Positions 1 through 8,229 of a stretch of DNA of 64,000 bases are shown one piece after another; positions within the stretch are counted from its first letter, which is position 1; the number at the start of each line of letters is the position of its first letter. The notes under the pieces are model-generated. The model worked only from the letters and a program-made list of their open reading frames with translations. It made no database searches and had not been told where the DNA came from. The position numbers and the translations under genes are program-made. The stretch covers positions 2,480,001-2,544,000 of the forward strand of contig NZ_CP114176.1 in assembly GCF_027186265.1 (NCBI RefSeq), given 5' to 3'. Origin of the DNA: Lentibacillus daqui (GTDB lineage: Bacteria; Bacillota; Bacilli; Bacillales; Amphibacillaceae).

Positions 1-247
1 TTTGTCCAACAGTTATGGTCGGAAACAGGATAATGGAAATATTTATATTGATATTGTCCTGAACAATCAAGAACTGGCCAATTTCTGTGGAACCTCACGG
101 GAAAGTGTCAACCGTTCGCTAAATGAGCTGAAACGGAAACAAATCATTTCCATGAAAAAAGGCCATATCATTATTCATGACCTAACCTATTTAAAGGCAG
201 AAATTAACTGTGAAGAATGCCCCATTGAACTGTGCAGCATTCATTAA
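1..247 (+). CDS. fnr: Fnr-type anaerobic regulator, 5'-truncated by window edge
   Basis: This is the C-terminal part of a Crp/Fnr-family transcription factor; the start lies left of the window. Visible is the winged helix-turn-helix (NQELANFCGTSRESVNRSL, about residues 22-40 of the visible part). The tail ends CEECPIELC followed by three residues and the stop. The C-x2-C-x4-C spacing three residues from the end is, from family knowledge, the arrangement of the C-terminal 4Fe-4S ligands of Bacillus subtilis Fnr (C227, C230, C235 of 238). That separates it from E. coli-type Fnr, whose cysteines are N-terminal. The family activates nitrate respiration and other anaerobic genes when oxygen is absent. 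A terminator follows directly. Confidence 0.85.
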   Translation, partial: LSNSYGRKQDNGNIYIDIVLNNQELANFCGTSRESVNRSLNELKRKQIISMKKGHIIIHDLTYLKAEINCEECPIELCSIH

Positions 248-260
248 CCTATAAAAAAAC

Positions 261-296
261 GGAGGCGCTCCTTTGCCAACAAGCGACTCCATTTTT
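261..296 (+). terminator. Rho-independent terminator of fnr
   Basis: An imperfect stem (GGAGGCGCT pairing with AGCGACTCC, one mismatch) is followed by ATTTTT, 14 bases after the fnr stop codon. Confidence 0.7.
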
Positions 297-307
297 GATT
301 TAAAAAA

Positions 308-330
308 GATGCTCAAAAAAGTCCGGTAAA
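308..330 (+). repeat. Degenerate left-end fragment of the MITE-like repeat
   Basis: The stretch resembles the left end of the repeats at 7265, 14863 and 57303 (GATGTTCAAAAAGTCCGGTA), with a T-to-C change and one extra A. The match stops after about 23 bases, so this is a relic end only. Confidence 0.5.
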
Positions 331-418
331 GCATTGAAATCAATTCTCACCACGTAAAAAACATGAAGGCTCCGTTATGATGTTTGTTTCTCTAGTTCAT
401 GTAAAGGAGTAGAATGGT

Positions 419-1111
419 ATGAATAGCCAGTCCGTCAAAGAACTTCTTCAAAAGGTTCCATTATTCAGGGATTTAACCGATGATGAAATGAAACCGATTG
501 TAGAACTTGCTAACTCCCGTACGTATCAACGGGGGACACATATATTTATGCAGGGCGACCCCTTGACAAATGTTTATTTTATTCATCAAGGGAAAGTCAA
601 AATTTATAAAACCGACTTTCATGGCAAAGAACAAATCGTCAACGTTCTGCATACCGATGAGATGTTCCCGCATCAAGGCTTTTTCAGAAAAGATAACTAT
701 CCTGCGCATGCCGAAGTTTTGGAAGATGCCATCTTGATCTACATTCCGATCCATTCCTTTGAAAACTTTCTCATTACCCATCCTGAAATTTGCATAAAGC
801 TTTTCAAAGTGCTTGGTGATCGAATTGTTGACTTGCAAAATAGGTTAGAAGAGAAGATTCTGCATAATACATATGAACAGATTATCTTGTTATTGTTACG
901 ACTATCCCGGCAATACGGAAAGAAGCTTAACGAACAGCAGATAACGGTCGATACACACTTTACCAATCGGCAACTGGCTAATATGATCGGATCCAGCCGG
1001 GAAACTGTAAGCCGTACCTTAACCCAATTAAAAAAGCAAGACCTTGTTTCCATGGATAAAACGCGGCGATTCGTGTTGGATCCAGGGAAACTCGAGGATG
1101 AGTTATTTTAA
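419..1111 (+). CDS. Crp/Fnr family transcriptional regulator (no Fe-S cluster)
   Basis: A 230-residue Crp/Fnr regulator. Residues about 15-125 form the cyclic-nucleotide-binding-like beta barrel (GDPLTNVYFIHQGKVKIYK), a long dimerisation helix follows, and residues about 155-222 are the winged helix-turn-helix (FTNRQLANMIGSSRETVSRT). It contains a single cysteine, so unlike the upstream fnr it cannot hold an iron-sulfur cluster; its signal is unknown. The ATG is preceded by AAAGGAG at 402-408. It sits between fnr and the convergent formate dehydrogenase operon, so control of anaerobic metabolism is a reasonable inference but is not shown. It shares a bidirectional terminator with that operon. 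Confidence 0.85.
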   Translation: MNSQSVKELLQKVPLFRDLTDDEMKPIVELANSRTYQRGTHIFMQGDPLTNVYFIHQGKVKIYKTDFHGKEQIVNVLHTDEMFPHQGFFRKDNYPAHAEVLEDAILIYIPIHSFENFLITHPEICIKLFKVLGDRIVDLQNRLEEKILHNTYEQIILLLLRLSRQYGKKLNEQQITVDTHFTNRQLANMIGSSRETVSRTLTQLKKQDLVSMDKTRRFVLDPGKLEDELF

Positions 1112-1183
1112 TATAACGCTCTTTCCACGGTATAATTTGCAGTAATTTCGCGTGCCGTTTTGCGATGTGTTCAGATTTAGGGG

Positions 1184-1220
1184 AAAAAAGGCCGCCCAGT
1201 CACCTTCTGGACAGCCTTTT
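1184..1220. terminator. Bidirectional terminator between convergent genes
   Basis: The stem AAAGGCCGCCCAG / CTGGACAGCCTTTT (one mismatch) has A-runs on one side and T-runs on the other. It can end both the Crp-type gene (plus) and the DUF1641 gene (minus). Confidence 0.8.
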
Positions 1221-1222
1221 GT

Positions 1223-1690
1223 TTAATCTTTCCCCATACCACGTAAAAATTGCAGCATCATGGTAATACTTTTATTAATTTCCGGATCTTTCAATGCCTT
1301 CAATAGATCCATTGGTTTCGTTGGTTCCGTTCGTTCAAATGTCCGCGCCTCATTTAAACCGTGATTGATTTTTCCCGTAAAGTATTGAATATCATCCATT
1401 GGCAAATCACCGATTAAGAAAGCAAGTTTTCCCAAATTCCCCAGGATTTCAGTGTATTGTTCCTTATTCAGCTCATTCATGATATTTTCCACTGCTTCTT
1501 CTTTATGAATGATCAACGCAGTGATTAACTGTAGAAAGCCTTTATCATGAAGAGATGCAAGCAAGTTAATTCCCTGCAAAATGGCGTCTTTATTCTCGCT
1601 AACCGCAGTTAAGACCTCTTCCAGTTGCTGTTGTTTGATAACCTCTTCGGGAATTTCCATTCGTTTGATCGATGTAATTGGTTCAGCCAC
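1223..1690 (-). CDS. DUF1641 protein linked to formate dehydrogenase (YjgD/YrhD-like)
   Basis: A 155-residue acidic, mostly helical protein of the DUF1641 family. In Bacillus the family members YjgD and YrhD sit directly behind formate dehydrogenase genes; their biochemical role is not established. The start is GTG: the TAG stop of the dehydrogenase gene and this GTG share one base, which indicates translational coupling and a joint role. Central helices carry the family-like segment AILQGINLLASLHDKGFLQ. No cysteine cluster or membrane segment is visible. A terminator follows at once, so it is the last gene of the fdhD-FDH-DUF1641 transcript. Confidence 0.8.
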   Translation of the reverse strand: MAEPITSIKRMEIPEEVIKQQQLEEVLTAVSENKDAILQGINLLASLHDKGFLQLITALIIHKEEAVENIMNELNKEQYTEILGNLGKLAFLIGDLPMDDIQYFTGKINHGLNEARTFERTEPTKPMDLLKALKDPEINKSITMMLQFLRGMGKD

Positions 1691-4629
1691 TATTTGTTCA
1701 CCACGCTTCCCGGGAAGGTATAATCATTTCGTTCCCATTTTCGTTCCACCTGAACACTGATTTGCGACTGACGATTCCCCCTCCTGTGATTATGGGATGG
1801 GATCGGACTTTTTCCATTTTTCTTGAGTACCTTCATTTTTACGGCAACCTCTTTATATGCTGGTGTGTTGGTATCCTTATCAACCGTGTTATTGGTTAAG
1901 TAATTGACCGCCGATTTTCCATTATCATTCAATGGTAAATAAACTTCTTTGCCATGCACCCGATCCGTTATCGTAGCTGTTACGGTTACATGCCCTTCAG
2001 GAGAAATCAATTTTACCAATGCCCCCTCCTCTACACCACGTTCTTTGGCTAATTCAGGGGAAATTTCCACAAAAGCTCCCGGTAATTCATGGGTCAATCC
2101 TGCAGATTTATACGTCATGTTCCCTTCATGGAAATGCTCAAGCACCCGACCATTATTCACATGCAGATCATATTCATCATTGGTAGCATAATCAAAATTG
2201 AATTCCAGTGGATATAGCCTTGCTTTTTTATCATCAAATGGGAACCCATCCGCGAAAAGTAATGGTGTGTCCGTTCCATCGGCTGCCACTGGCCACTGCA
2301 GACTGTTATAGCCTTCTAAACGATCGTACGTGACACCGGCAAATAATGGAGCAAGAGATGCTGCTTCATCCATGATTTCTGCAGGGTGGGCATAGTTCCA
2401 GTCATATCCCATTTGTTTGGCAATCGCCATAATAATTTGCCAATCCGGTTTTGCATCCCCCACTGGATCAAGCGATTGATATAGTCGTTGAATTCTTCGT
2501 TCGGTATTGGTAAATGTGCCTTCCTTTTCTAAGCTTGGAACAGCCGGTAAAACAACATCCGCATATTCTGCAGTCTTTGTTAAAAATAGATCCTGGACAA
2601 CGAAGAAATCCAGTTTTTTAAAAGCATCAGTTACATAATTGATGTTAGCGTCCACCACTCCAGTATCCTCGCCTAAAACATACAAGGATTTAAGATCACC
2701 TTCATGGATTGCTTCAATCATTTCATGGTTATCCCGGCCTGGCTCGGCTGGAATCTCCACATTCCATTTCTCTTCATACCGTTTACGAACGTTATCATCG
2801 GCCACTTCCTCATACCCCGGGAAGAAGTTTGGCATACTGCCGAAATCACTGCAACCCTGGACATTATTGTGTCCTCGTAATGGATAGGCACCGGTTCCGT
2901 GTCGCATATAGTTACCAGTGATCAAAAGTAAATTGGAAATTGCCGTACTGGTATCGCTTCCCAATGTATGCTGCGTAACGCCCATCGCCCAACAGATTAC
3001 TAGTTTATCAGCACGAACAATTTGATCGGCAATGTCTATTAAATCCTCCTGTGAAATTCCGGTGACTTCTTCCGCATATGCTAATGTGAATTTCTCCAGG
3101 CTTTGTTTATATTCGTCAAAGTTATTCACCCACTTATCTATGAATTCCCGGGCTTCATGGCCTTGATCAATAATGTATTTGGCAACGGCCGACAACCAGA
3201 CCAGATCAGTTCCGCTTTTGGGCCTGAAAAATCGATCAGCACGCTGTCCCATTTCATGTTTCCGTAAATCAAACACGTACAACTTTTGTCCAAATAATTT
3301 ATGTGACCGTTTAATTCTGGAGGCTAGAACAGGGTGTGATTCAGCCGTGTTGGAGCCAATAATTATCACCATATCGGCTGCCGCAATATCATCAATAGAC
3401 CCGGAATCCCCTCCATGTCCGACTGTTCGGAATAATCCTTTTGTTGCTGGTGATTGACAGTATCGGGAACAATTGTCCACATTGTTTGTACCAACCACTT
3501 GCCTGGCCAGTTTTTGCATGAGAAATGATTCCTCATTGGTTGCTTTGGATGATGAGATAAAACCTAATGCATCAGGCCCATGTTTGGATTTGATGTCTTG
3601 AAAGCGTTTAGCAATATATTGTAGCGCCTCTTCCCATTCCACCTCAGCAAAATGATCGTCTTTACGAATCAATGGCCTAGTCAGACGCTCCTCAGAGTTG
3701 ACATAATCCCAGCCAAATTTTCCTTTTATACAGGTTGAAATATGATTGGCTGGAGATTCTTTTTGCGGCTGGACTTTGAGTACTTGGCGATCCTTTGTCC
3801 AGACATCGAAAGTGCAGCCTACACCACAATACGTACAAACGGTTTTGGTTTTCTCAATTCGTTCCTCCCGCATCGCTGCTTCGGTATCGGAAATCGCATA
3901 CAATGGGCCATAACCTGTCTCCGTTTTCTTGGTCACTTCAATCATGGAGCGCAGCAGACCTGGTTTATGATCGGTCATATAACCTGCTTCACCTTCCATG
4001 TTGGTTTCGATTAAGGCATTACATGGACAAACCGTCACACACTGCCCACAGCTGACACATGATGACTGGTCAATCGGTACATCATTGTCCCAAATGACGC
4101 GCGGTGATTTGCGATCCCAATCGATAAGTAATGTTTCATTAACCTGTACGTCCTGACAAACTTCCACACAGCGTCCGCACAAGATACATTGATCTGGATC
4201 ATAACGATAAAATTTCGAGGAACGGTCGACCTCATATGGTTTTGCTTGAAAAGGTCTGGATTGATGTTCTAATCCGAAATCGGCCATCGTGTTATGAATC
4301 TCGCACGTTCCGTTATTATAATCGCAAACAGTACAGTATAGTTCATGTTTTTCAAGGATACGATCCAAAGCCTCTTTTTGTGCACTATGTACAACGTCTG
4401 CTGTTGTGTCTACTTCCATGGCGCTTTCAATTGTTGTCCCGCATGCCCGAACAATTTCGCCATTCACCTTGACCATGCAGGTATCACATGTTTGAATCGG
4501 TCCCAATGATTCGTTATAACAAATCTGCGGGATAAACGCTTCCGTAGTATTAAGTAAATCCAGTAAATTCTGCCCCGGATCAGCCAAATACTCCGTTCCA
4601 TTAACCGTTACGATAACATGTTCTTGCAT
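1690..4629 (-). CDS. Molybdopterin formate dehydrogenase, catalytic subunit
   Basis: A 979-residue enzyme of the NAD-linked soluble formate dehydrogenase type (B. subtilis YjgC/YrhE), oxidising formate to CO2. Domains in order: a 2Fe-2S ferredoxin domain (C37, C48, C51, C63); a His-Cys cluster region (C99, C102, C109); two 4Fe-4S ferredoxin motifs (C148/151/154/158 and C191/194/197/201); the molybdopterin domain with its own cluster (C265, C268, C272, C300); and a C-terminal dinucleotide-binding domain from about residue 850. The catalytic position, in NCSRYCQSPATKG, is Cys391, so this is a cysteine and not a selenocysteine enzyme. The ATG follows GGGAGGAGA. It lies 12 bp after fdhD and overlaps the DUF1641 start. 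Confidence 0.93.
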   Translation of the reverse strand: MQEHVIVTVNGTEYLADPGQNLLDLLNTTEAFIPQICYNESLGPIQTCDTCMVKVNGEIVRACGTTIESAMEVDTTADVVHSAQKEALDRILEKHELYCTVCDYNNGTCEIHNTMADFGLEHQSRPFQAKPYEVDRSSKFYRYDPDQCILCGRCVEVCQDVQVNETLLIDWDRKSPRVIWDNDVPIDQSSCVSCGQCVTVCPCNALIETNMEGEAGYMTDHKPGLLRSMIEVTKKTETGYGPLYAISDTEAAMREERIEKTKTVCTYCGVGCTFDVWTKDRQVLKVQPQKESPANHISTCIKGKFGWDYVNSEERLTRPLIRKDDHFAEVEWEEALQYIAKRFQDIKSKHGPDALGFISSSKATNEESFLMQKLARQVVGTNNVDNCSRYCQSPATKGLFRTVGHGGDSGSIDDIAAADMVIIIGSNTAESHPVLASRIKRSHKLFGQKLYVFDLRKHEMGQRADRFFRPKSGTDLVWLSAVAKYIIDQGHEAREFIDKWVNNFDEYKQSLEKFTLAYAEEVTGISQEDLIDIADQIVRADKLVICWAMGVTQHTLGSDTSTAISNLLLITGNYMRHGTGAYPLRGHNNVQGCSDFGSMPNFFPGYEEVADDNVRKRYEEKWNVEIPAEPGRDNHEMIEAIHEGDLKSLYVLGEDTGVVDANINYVTDAFKKLDFFVVQDLFLTKTAEYADVVLPAVPSLEKEGTFTNTERRIQRLYQSLDPVGDAKPDWQIIMAIAKQMGYDWNYAHPAEIMDEAASLAPLFAGVTYDRLEGYNSLQWPVAADGTDTPLLFADGFPFDDKKARLYPLEFNFDYATNDEYDLHVNNGRVLEHFHEGNMTYKSAGLTHELPGAFVEISPELAKERGVEEGALVKLISPEGHVTVTATITDRVHGKEVYLPLNDNGKSAVNYLTNNTVDKDTNTPAYKEVAVKMKVLKKNGKSPIPSHNHRRGNRQSQISVQVERKWERNDYTFPGSVVNK

Positions 4630-4641
4630 TATATCTCCTCC

Positions 4642-5448
4642 CTATTTTGATACATGATGACCCATATCTCCATATATGCGCGAATCATGCGTATATACAT
4701 TTAGTTTATTTTCACGGATAAATCCAGCTGCAGTGATTTGTAAATCCTCTGCTAATTTCAGGGCTAAATCAGTGGGAGCTGACTTGGCTAACAAGACACC
4801 ACAGCCTATCTTGGAAACTTTTAAAACGACCTCAGAGGAAATTCTGCCGCTAAAGAGAATACATTTGTCCTTCAAAGATAGATGATGTTCCAAGATAAAC
4901 CCGAAAAGTTTGTCAAGGGCATTATGACGGCCAATATCAATGAATGCGCAAATCATTTCCGTCCCGGTAGCAAGTGCTGCCTGGTGTACACCGCCTGTTC
5001 GATCATGTATTTTTGCAGCTTCATCAAATTTCCTCATGAGATCAACAATTTGTTGGCTTGACATAGTTGGTGCCTTGGTAATTGTTTTAGCCGTTTTAAC
5101 ATCTTGTTTCAAATAAAACTCTCTGCTCTTCCCACAACAGGAACCAATCCAGCGCTGTGTTCGCTCGGTAAGGTCAACCGACATGCTCAGTTCAACATAA
5201 ACAAATCCTGTCTTTTCGTCGACTGTAAGGCCTTCTATCTGATCCATGGTACGAATGATTCCTTCTGATGCCAAAAAGCCGATGACCAGTTCGTGTACAT
5301 GTGTCGGTGTACAAACAATCGTTGCATATTGGTCACCATTAATCATCACGGTTATTGCCGTTTCCCTGGCAATCTCATCATCTTCTTTGGTCTGTAAATG
5401 TTGATGATATCTCGTTATTTTCCATGACGTGGTACTATCGCTGTGCAC
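4642..5448 (-). CDS. fdhD: FdhD, sulfurtransferase needed for formate dehydrogenase activity
   Basis: A 268-residue FdhD-family protein. The family takes sulfur from the cysteine desulfurase and sulfurates the Mo-bisPGD cofactor of formate dehydrogenase. The conserved GSCCGKSREFY motif with C104/C105 occupies the position of the CxxC loop of E. coli FdhD. The start is a GTG placed behind AAAGGAGGA; no better ATG is available. It is first in the operon, 12 bp before the dehydrogenase gene it serves. Confidence 0.92.
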   Translation of the reverse strand: MHSDSTTSWKITRYHQHLQTKEDDEIARETAITVMINGDQYATIVCTPTHVHELVIGFLASEGIIRTMDQIEGLTVDEKTGFVYVELSMSVDLTERTQRWIGSCCGKSREFYLKQDVKTAKTITKAPTMSSQQIVDLMRKFDEAAKIHDRTGGVHQAALATGTEMICAFIDIGRHNALDKLFGFILEHHLSLKDKCILFSGRISSEVVLKVSKIGCGVLLAKSAPTDLALKLAEDLQITAAGFIRENKLNVYTHDSRIYGDMGHHVSK

Positions 5449-5626
5449 TTTTATCCTCCTTTCGTTGAATTTTCACATCTTTACATGCTGGTTTTTGTCC
5501 ATCGTATAGGCAGTTTCAAGACGGTTACGTGCCATATGACGAACGCAACCGCTACACAATCTCTTAATTTTTTAAACATGTGCATTAAATCATATTTTCA
5601 GAATCCAGTCTTTGCTTCTATTCCCG

Positions 5627-6904
5627 CTATTTATTACTAATCCTCGGAAAAGACCCGGTGGAAACATGTTGCTGTTCTCTTAATCTCCTCATATCAACCC
5701 GAATCCATAAAGAAACAATGAAAGCAATTACAAAAATGATACCAAAAATAACCATAGTTAAATTATAACTCTTACTGGTATCATAGATCAATGATAATAG
5801 AATCGGTCCTACAGCTCCACCCATTGCCCAGGCAGTTAATATATAGCCGTGAATGGCGCCAAGCTGTTTTGTTCCAAAGATATCACCAATGTAAGCGGGA
5901 ATGGACGCGAAACCACCGCCATAACAGGAGACAATAAGAAATACCAGTATTTGAAACAAGATAACATTAGCAGAAATCGGCAGCAGGAAGTAAGCGATTA
6001 TTTCAATGGCAAAAAAAGTCGTATATATATTTGGACGTCCAATATAATCTGACAATGTTGCCCAGCCAATCCGGCCACCACCATTAAATAATCCCATAAC
6101 ACCAACCATGGTTGCAGCTGCGGCAGGGGTCATCCCGGCGATTTGCTGAGCCATTGGGGAAGCAACCGAAATAATGGCGATACCACACGTAACATTCAAA
6201 AACAACATCACCCACAACAGCCAAAAGCGGCGGGTCTTAATTGCCTCATTTGCAGTAAGCTGAGATAGATCCGGTTTTACCATCCTGGTTGTTTGTTGTG
6301 CTTTTTCACGGAATCCTTGTGGTGCCCAATCCGCTGGTGGCGGAGATAAGTATAAAGAAGCCAGGGTCATCACAAAAAAATAAACCATACCAAGAATAAA
6401 AAATGTATTGGATATGCCCACTGAATCAATTAAGGAAGCAGCGGCCGGCCCACTAATTAAAGAGGCAAACCCAAACCCCATAATCGCAAGACCCGTTGCC
6501 AATCCCCGATGATCCGGAAACCATTTAACCAACGTTGAAACTGGTGCAATATAACCGATGCCCAGTCCAATCCCTCCAATAATCCCGTAAAAAAAATATA
6601 ATAGTATTAATGATTCCATCGCTGTAGCAAGTCCCGATCCCGCTACACCCACACCAAAAAATAAAGCAGCAAGCATGGCTGATTTCCTCGGCCCATGCTT
6701 TTCAACAAATTTGCCCATAAAAGCAGCCGAAAAACCCAAAATAAAAATTGCAATACTGAACACCAGTGAAATTTGTGTTGTTTTCCAACCGTATTGAGTT
6801 GCCATTGGATTGGTAAACACACTCCAAGCATAGGCGGAACCAATACAAATATGGACGCCAACGCCACAAACAGCAATAAGCCAACGATTTTTCACCTTTT
6901 GCAA
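5627..6904 (-). CDS. MFS transporter, oxalate/formate antiporter (OFA) family
   Basis: A 425-residue major facilitator with about 12 membrane helices and the OFA-type N-terminus (YAWSVFTNPMATQYGW). The family includes OxlT, which exchanges oxalate for formate, and carriers of other small monocarboxylates. The start is TTG at 6902-6904, supported by GGGAGG eight bases upstream; no ATG lies nearby. The position just upstream of fdhD-FDH in the same direction suggests supply of formate or a precursor, but the substrate is inferred from context. The 178-bp gap to fdhD leaves room for a separate promoter. Confidence 0.82.
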   Translation of the reverse strand: MQKVKNRWLIAVCGVGVHICIGSAYAWSVFTNPMATQYGWKTTQISLVFSIAIFILGFSAAFMGKFVEKHGPRKSAMLAALFFGVGVAGSGLATAMESLILLYFFYGIIGGIGLGIGYIAPVSTLVKWFPDHRGLATGLAIMGFGFASLISGPAAASLIDSVGISNTFFILGMVYFFVMTLASLYLSPPPADWAPQGFREKAQQTTRMVKPDLSQLTANEAIKTRRFWLLWVMLFLNVTCGIAIISVASPMAQQIAGMTPAAAATMVGVMGLFNGGGRIGWATLSDYIGRPNIYTTFFAIEIIAYFLLPISANVILFQILVFLIVSCYGGGFASIPAYIGDIFGTKQLGAIHGYILTAWAMGGAVGPILLSLIYDTSKSYNLTMVIFGIIFVIAFIVSLWIRVDMRRLREQQHVSTGSFPRISNK

Positions 6905-7186
6905 CTAAAGAACCTCCCTTTTTTCCATACGAATGAATGTGCATTTGCAAGCAGGCGTCATGAATATTTGCTATTTTCTAATTATCATAATATCATATTT
7001 ATAGCTGATTGTCCCTATGAATTTGCTAATTGTATCGTGGTGTATGGAGAGAAATTTACCATTAAAAGCAAAATCGATAAAATACAGGAGAAAATTGATA
7101 GTGTAGGGCGCAAAATCAATCGGAGTGTGTTAAACATTTCAAAAGCGGCAGAGAAATAAACGAACTTGAGAGCAACGCCCTTTCAA

Positions 7187-7251
7187 AAAACCGATTTTCT
7201 ATTAGCGGATGTTCAAAAAGTCACACACTCTAATCTAAGAAAATCGGTTTT
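7187..7251. repeat. 14-bp perfect inverted repeat enclosing a MITE end
   Basis: AAAACCGATTTTCT (7187-7200) pairs perfectly with AGAAAATCGGTTTT (7238-7251). The enclosed 37 bases contain GGATGTTCAAAAAGTC, the left end of the MITE-like family found complete just downstream. This looks like a nested or aborted copy; as RNA it would form a stable hairpin. Confidence 0.6.
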
Positions 7252-7264
7252 GTGTTCTTATTAG

Positions 7265-7476
7265 AGGATGTTCAAAAAGGCCGGTAAAAATGACATGCCC
7301 CTGCAAAAGGGATATGCCGACGCCTGAGCGCAAGCCCGTTTTTAGTCGGCCTTCATTTGAAGAACTCGTCGGCTTGCTTTTCCGCTCCTCATGTACCTTC
7401 TATGTACACTCCGGTGCTCAAAGCTACGCCGCCTAGAACTTCTCGGTCCTTTTTATCCTCCTTTTTGAACACGCAC
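7265..7476. mobile_element. MITE-like repeat, copy A (long variant)
   Basis: A 212-bp copy of the element seen at 14863 and 57303. The left end GGATGTTCAAAAAGG and right end CTTTTTGAACACGCAC form imperfect terminal inverted repeats. It is flanked by the direct repeat TATTAG (7259-7264 and 7477-7482), as expected of a target-site duplication. Relative to the 155-bp copies it has about 57 extra bases near the left end. It contains no gene, so movement would depend on a transposase elsewhere. Confidence 0.7.
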
Positions 7477-7525
7477 TATTAGCAATACTGTTATATTAGA
7501 CTTATTGTGATACATACAGGAATCA

Positions 7526-7762
7526 TCATCCGCCACTAACCGGTGGAATAAAGGCAACCACATCACCATCGATAAGTTCGGCGTCTTCTGTTGCATATTC
7601 CTCATTTACAGCAATCATGGCACGATCTATTGCTTCCAGTTGGTACTCACTTTGCAAACGTGTTTTCAATTCTTTTACCGAAGCAACATTCGCTGCTTCG
7701 AGTGATAGTCTATCTTTGCCTAAGGATTCTTGTAATTCCGCAAAAAACAACACATCAATCAT
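7526..7762 (-). CDS. moaD: MoaD, molybdopterin synthase small (sulfur carrier) subunit
   Basis: A 78-residue ubiquitin-fold protein ending in the diagnostic SGG tail (PPVSGG), whose C-terminal glycine becomes a thiocarboxylate and donates sulfur to precursor Z. The ATG at 7760-7762 is chosen because it follows GAGGAGG and starts the MoaD fold (MIDVLFFAELQESLG). The frame is open further upstream, but that part only overlaps moaE. It overlaps the end of moaE by 8 bases, consistent with equimolar synthesis of the MoaD2-MoaE2 synthase. Together with moaE and mobB it supports the Mo cofactor of the nearby formate dehydrogenase. Confidence 0.93.
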   Translation of the reverse strand: MIDVLFFAELQESLGKDRLSLEAANVASVKELKTRLQSEYQLEAIDRAMIAVNEEYATEDAELIDGDVVAFIPPVSGG

Positions 7763-8228
7763 GGTACATTTCCTCCTCTGTTGGCAATTGATCTTGATAA
7801 GATGTCGTTTCCAATTGATCCCCAATCCATTTGGTACCATCTTCCCAATGTTCCTTCTTCCAAATAGGGACAATTTGCTTGATTCGGTCAATCGCATAAC
7901 GACTCGCTGCAAAGGCATCTGCACGATGTGGGGTCGAGACCGCAATCACAACGGCAATATCCGATATCTCCAAGCGGCCTATTCGATGGGCAATCGCCGT
8001 TTTTGCATCTGGCCAGCTAGCTTGGATTTCGTCACCAATTTGTTTGAGTTTTTTCTCGGCCATCGCGATATATGCTTGATATTCCAAATATAGTGTTCGC
8101 TTGCCTTTGGTAAATTCCCGAACCGTGCCAATAAAAGTGTTAACTGCACCTGCTTCCGGTCGAACAACTTTTTCGATGCAATCATTTACCTGAATGGGGC
8201 AGTCGGTAATCCAAAAATATTTTTCCAT
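7755..8228 (-). CDS. moaE: MoaE, molybdopterin synthase catalytic subunit
   Basis: A MoaE-family protein of about 157 residues. It converts cyclic pyranopterin monophosphate to molybdopterin using sulfur from MoaD. Visible family motifs are GAVNTFIGTVRE, LEYQAY and the C-terminal region VPIWKKEHWEDG with the conserved lysines of the active site. The start at 8226-8228 (MEKYFWITD) aligns with the usual MoaE N-terminus and has AAGGGTG upstream. An ATG five codons earlier has no ribosome-binding site and would overlap mobB. It sits between mobB and moaD in one transcript. Confidence 0.92.
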   Translation of the reverse strand: MEKYFWITDCPIQVNDCIEKVVRPEAGAVNTFIGTVREFTKGKRTLYLEYQAYIAMAEKKLKQIGDEIQASWPDAKTAIAHRIGRLEISDIAVVIAVSTPHRADAFAASRYAIDRIKQIVPIWKKEHWEDGTKWIGDQLETTSYQDQLPTEEEMYHD

Positions 8229-8229
8229 C

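Larger units (their letters stand above)
6905..7525. other. Intergenic region with repeats; possible degraded ORF tail
   Basis: A 620-bp gap between the OFA carrier and moaD. It holds an AT-rich stretch, an open frame at about 7038-7159 with coding-like, lysine-rich C-terminal composition but no ribosome-binding site (probably a gene relic), a 14-bp inverted repeat (7187-7251) and a MITE-like element (7265-7476). No clear promoter was identified. Confidence 0.5.

Noticed and set aside
5449..5626. Small plus-strand open frame between fdhD and the OFA carrier
   Set aside because: No ribosome site and non-coding composition.
6773..7159. Plus-strand open frame of 128 codons reaching into the OFA transporter gene
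   Set aside because: The 5' half is antisense to a clear MFS gene with a good TTG start; only the last 40 codons are listed as a possible relic.
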